Source: Bacillota bacterium
GTDB lineage: Bacteria > Bacillota_I > Bacilli_A > Acholeplasmatales > Acholeplasmataceae
DNA length: 7,866 nt
Reading direction: 5' to 3'
Assembly (NCBI GenBank): GCA_023458995.1
Contig: JAEWVV010000071.1
Coordinates: 1-7,866, forward strand
Shown here: positions 4,975 to 7,866 of the stretch, one piece after another
How the letters are laid out: each line of letters opens with the position of its first letter
Numbering within the stretch: position 1 is the first letter of the stretch
Position numbers and translations under genes: made by a program
The notes under the pieces: model-generated
What the model saw: only the letters and a program-made list of their open reading frames with translations
Database searches by the model: none
What the model was told of the DNA's origin: nothing

Positions 4975-6217
4975 TAAACATGACACCATCGTTTATGTTT
5001 TCTACTTTAAGTAAAAGATTAAAGTGGGCACACGTTTTTTGAACGATACTCATTCCTAAACCGAACTGTCCATTTGAACCTTTTTCATAGGGTCTAAACA
5101 CATGGTCAATAAAATTTTCACTAATAGGCTCGCCATCATTAAAGAAGGTGAGCTTTTTATTTTTTAGTGTGACAACGATCTTTGTTTTTGCATAACGAAG
5201 TGCGTTATCAATAATATTGGAGAACGCAGTATAAAAGTTTTCTTTGATTCCAAAATATGTGGAATCATCTAAATCCGTTTCAAATGTGATGCTTGTACGA
5301 TACTTTTGGTTATTGACGATATTGATAATGATATCTTTAATTTTTATATCTTCGAATTCACTGGGGTCTTTTAAATATTCAAGCTTATTGAGTTCAAGAA
5401 GTTGCTTAACTTTTTGATTGAGCATTTCTGCTTGCTTGATAATAACTTCTGCTTCACTGATATCTGATACACCATCAGAGATCGCCTCAGCATAAGATTG
5501 AATAACTGCAATCGGTGTTTTAAAATCATGAGAAATATTTTGAAGCATTTCTTGTTTTGTTTTTTCAGCGTATTGAATTTCTTGACGCATCTTTTCAATT
5601 GTTTTTGCAAGATCCGTGATTTCATCGTTACCATCAATTTCAATCGGTTCTTGATAATTATTTCTTCTAAGTACCTGAACTTCACCTTGTAGGCGTCTAA
5701 TTCTTTCCACAGTAATTCTTGACCACATCAATATAATAACGTTACCTAAAAGTACAAGTGCGATAAAACTGATGCGCATGAGTGTAGAAAAGGCATTACC
5801 AAAAACTGATAGGTAATCTTCAGATGTAAAGACAATCACATTATATCCGCCAAAACTTCTTTCAATTCTAAAATAATAGTCATCTCCATCGATTTGTACA
5901 TGGCGATCATGACCTGGCCAGATAACCATCATTTGAGCAACGCCATCGGCTGTATAGTGACCATCAAGAATTTCAAGATGATCATACCCAACCACGTTTG
6001 TACCTTGGGCAATGATATATCCGTTATACTCAGATTCTGGTGGATTGTTTAAATTTGTTTTTACTTCATTTAAATATGCCGTTAACTGCAACTCATTTTG
6101 TGATACACGGAATTCAGCAAACACACGATTTAAAGCAACAATAAAAATGAGACTGGTTAGCAGTGTCACCAAACTAAAGATTAAATTAAGTTGGGTTGCT
6201 AACTTGATCTCTTTCAT
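4958..6217 (-). CDS. Membrane sensor histidine kinase of a two-component system
   Basis: The 419-residue protein is a class I sensor kinase that autophosphorylates and passes phosphate to the adjacent response regulator. Residues 10-33 form a first membrane segment, 34-145 an extracytoplasmic sensor region of about 110 residues, and 147-165 a second membrane segment. A HAMP-like linker with heptad character follows (166-222). The H-box is NISHDFKTPIAVIQSYAEAI with phosphoacceptor His230. The N-box is FSNIIDNALRYA (Asn334, Asn338), and the ATP lid contains NDGEPI (360-365) and FGLGMSIV (385-392). The sensor region has no motif I recognise, so the stimulus is unknown. The ATG shares four bases with the regulator stop (ATGA) and lacks a Shine-Dalgarno sequence, indicating coupled translation. 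The 3' end overlaps the HIT gene on the opposite strand. Confidence 0.93.
   Translation of the reverse strand: MKEIKLATQLNLIFSLVTLLTSLIFIVALNRVFAEFRVSQNELQLTAYLNEVKTNLNNPPESEYNGYIIAQGTNVVGYDHLEILDGHYTADGVAQMMVIWPGHDRHVQIDGDDYYFRIERSFGGYNVIVFTSEDYLSVFGNAFSTLMRISFIALVLLGNVIILMWSRITVERIRRLQGEVQVLRRNNYQEPIEIDGNDEITDLAKTIEKMRQEIQYAEKTKQEMLQNISHDFKTPIAVIQSYAEAISDGVSDISEAEVIIKQAEMLNQKVKQLLELNKLEYLKDPSEFEDIKIKDIIINIVNNQKYRTSITFETDLDDSTYFGIKENFYTAFSNIIDNALRYAKTKIVVTLKNKKLTFFNDGEPISENFIDHVFRPYEKGSNGQFGLGMSIVQKTCAHFNLLLKVENINDGVMFTIEPL
5002..5040 (+). terminator. Possible weak terminator for the HIT transcript inside the kinase gene
   Basis: About 28 nt after the HIT stop, CTACTTTAA (5002-5010) and TTAAAGTGG (5019-5027) pair over nine positions (one G-U) around an eight-base loop. 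Six T follow seven bases later (5035-5040). The stem is AT-rich and the U run is displaced, so efficiency is doubtful. Because it lies within kinase coding sequence, any HIT message would carry antisense to the kinase 3' end. Confidence 0.3.
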
Positions 6218-6870
6218 AATAAGCGATAACCAAATCCGTAGATAGTCTCAATTTTTAAATCAGGCATTTTATGGCGCAATCTTCTTAACAAGTCATCGAC
6301 AACACGATCTGAACCATAATAGTTTTCGCCCCATACATGTTTTAATATTTCTTCACGTGCAAATGCTTGATTCATATTTTTAATAAAGAATAAGAGTAAT
6401 TCAAATTCTTTATTCGTTAAATCAATCATAACGTTTCCGATTCTAATTTCTCTACGTGTCATGTTGATTTCATAATCACCATAGCGAACTATTTCTGAAA
6501 CAAGTGGTGCTTGATGTCTTTTTAAGACTGCTTTTACACGCAAAATCAGTTCTCTTGGTGAATAAGGTTTCGCTAAATAGTCATCAGATCCAAGTTCAAG
6601 ACCCATAATCTTATCTAAATCTTGATCACGTGCAGAAGTGAAAATAACTGCAGAAGGACTATTATTATCTTTGATCGCTTTAATTAAGTCATACCCAGAT
6701 ACTTCACCGGTTAACATGATATCTAAAATCCATAAATCAACCGGGTCTGTGATATGTTTCATCGCTTCTTCACCATCATGAAAAACGGTTGTTTCATAAC
6801 CTTCTCGTACTAAATACTTTCTGATGATTTCTGCTAAATCTTTTTCATCTTCGACATAATAGATTTTCAT
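6214..6870 (-). CDS. OmpR/PhoB-family response regulator
   Basis: This 218-residue transcription factor is the partner of the kinase encoded next to it. The receiver domain (1-118) has the acidic pocket Glu7/Asp8, phosphoacceptor Asp50 in LWILDIML, Ser79 at the switch position (FTSARD) and Lys101 in LAKPYSP. The C-terminal winged helix (about 128-218) includes LTNKEFELLLFF, VDDLLRRLRHK as recognition helix and the ending TIYGFGYRLL. The loop after Asp50 reads MLTGEVSGY rather than the usual MLPGxxGY, with Thr for Pro and one extra residue. I start it at the ATG 6870, seven bases after GGTAGG, because family members begin MKI-x-x-VEDE. The GTG 45 bases upstream has no ribosome site. Transcription probably comes from one or both promoters between 6918 and 6991, and the kinase follows in the same operon. 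Confidence 0.93.
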   Translation of the reverse strand: MKIYYVEDEKDLAEIIRKYLVREGYETTVFHDGEEAMKHITDPVDLWILDIMLTGEVSGYDLIKAIKDNNSPSAVIFTSARDQDLDKIMGLELGSDDYLAKPYSPRELILRVKAVLKRHQAPLVSEIVRYGDYEINMTRREIRIGNVMIDLTNKEFELLLFFIKNMNQAFAREEILKHVWGENYYGSDRVVDDLLRRLRHKMPDLKIETIYGFGYRLL

Positions 6871-6894
6871 TGTTTTACCTACCTTTTTAAGTAA

Positions 6895-6920
6895 AATAAG
6901 CGCGCATAAGCACACTTATT
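6895..6920 (-). repeat. Inverted repeat ahead of the response regulator
   Basis: On the minus strand AATAAGTGTGC, the loop TTAT and GCGCGCTTATT form an 11-bp stem with no unpaired base as RNA (two G-U pairs). As DNA the arms match at nine of eleven positions. It covers the end of the TATAAT at 6918-6923 and the predicted start of that promoter, and would lie whole in the leader of a transcript from the upstream promoter. It could be an operator, for example for autoregulation, or an RNA structure controlling the operon. No long U run follows, so it is not a standard terminator. Confidence 0.6.
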
Positions 6921-6923
6921 ATA
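6918..6923 (-). promoter_or_regulatory. Candidate proximal promoter (extended -10) of the two-component operon
   Basis: TATAAT on the minus strand is preceded by TGG, an extended -10 element. No good -35 lies 16-18 nt upstream. The predicted start near 6911 falls inside the inverted repeat, about 40 nt before the regulator ATG. Confidence 0.5.
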
Positions 6924-6963
6924 CCATAGAGAGTTTAATTGGAGAGAAAAATGAAGCACCTTT

Positions 6964-6991
6964 ATCATACCAAAACACTATGGGATGTCAA
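6964..6991 (-). promoter_or_regulatory. Candidate distal promoter of the two-component operon
   Basis: On the minus strand a perfect TTGACA (6986-6991) is followed after 16 nt by TATGAT (6964-6969), which is preceded by TGG as an extended -10. Predicted start is near 6957. The resulting leader of about 87 nt would contain the whole inverted repeat at 6895-6920. By consensus score it is the stronger of the two promoters in this gap. Confidence 0.65.
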
Positions 6992-7005
6992 TGTTTTTTT
7001 AGTGT
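6972..7005 (-). terminator. Weak hairpin after serS
   Basis: ACACTA (7005-7000) and TAGTGT (6980-6975) can pair across a 19-base loop on the minus strand, followed by only three further T. It starts 9 nt past the serS stop. A large loop and short stem make it a poor terminator, and I see no better one. Some serS transcription may therefore continue into the two-component operon. Confidence 0.25.
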
Positions 7006-7014
7006 GAAATTGTG

Positions 7015-7866
<852 letters not shown>

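Noticed and set aside
6871..6915. GTG start giving the response regulator 15 extra residues
   Set aside because: It has no ribosome site, overlaps the inverted repeat, and lies before the conserved MKI-x-x-VEDE beginning.

Overview
The window is an AT-rich chromosomal segment from a low-GC Gram-positive lineage, most likely an Acholeplasma-like mollicute or close relative. The gene set fits this: spoVG, an rnmV-rsmA-ispE cluster, a YwfO-type HD protein, serS and an OmpR-type two-component system. UGA is a stop codon here. Three genes (HD protein, rsmA, response regulator) end in TGA, two of them in ATGA junctions with the next gene, and the tryptophan codons I checked are all TGG. That argues against Mycoplasma/Spiroplasma, which read UGA as Trp, and fits Acholeplasma or an ordinary Firmicute. 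The species assignment is inference.

Layout, left to right; all genes but one lie on the minus strand. Positions 1-75 hold the promoter and start region of a gene that leaves the window. Next come spoVG, with its own terminator and extended -10 promoter, then a tightly overlapped set transcribed in the order HD phosphohydrolase, rnmV, rsmA, ispE (3831 down to 501). Upstream of that set is a PduL-type phosphotransacylase with a near-consensus promoter and an intrinsic terminator. The only plus-strand gene, a HIT-family hydrolase (4558-4974), diverges from pduL and converges on, and overlaps, the histidine kinase. The kinase and its response regulator form an operon with an ATGA junction. It is preceded by two candidate promoters and a strong inverted repeat. 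The right edge holds the C-terminal two-thirds of serS.

Functionally this is mostly housekeeping. It covers 5S rRNA maturation (RNase M5), 16S rRNA dimethylation (RsmA), isoprenoid precursor synthesis by the MEP pathway (IspE), nucleotide or phosphoester turnover (HD and HIT proteins), acyl-CoA/acyl-phosphate exchange (PduL) and seryl-tRNA charging. To these are added one nucleic-acid-binding regulator (SpoVG) and one membrane signalling pair with unknown stimulus.

I found no mobile element, CRISPR array, tRNA, rRNA or convincing new system. The points most worth a second look concern gene arrangement and regulation: a terminator directly in front of the rnmV operon, a palindrome at the two-component promoter, overlapping divergent promoters, and a tail-to-tail gene overlap.
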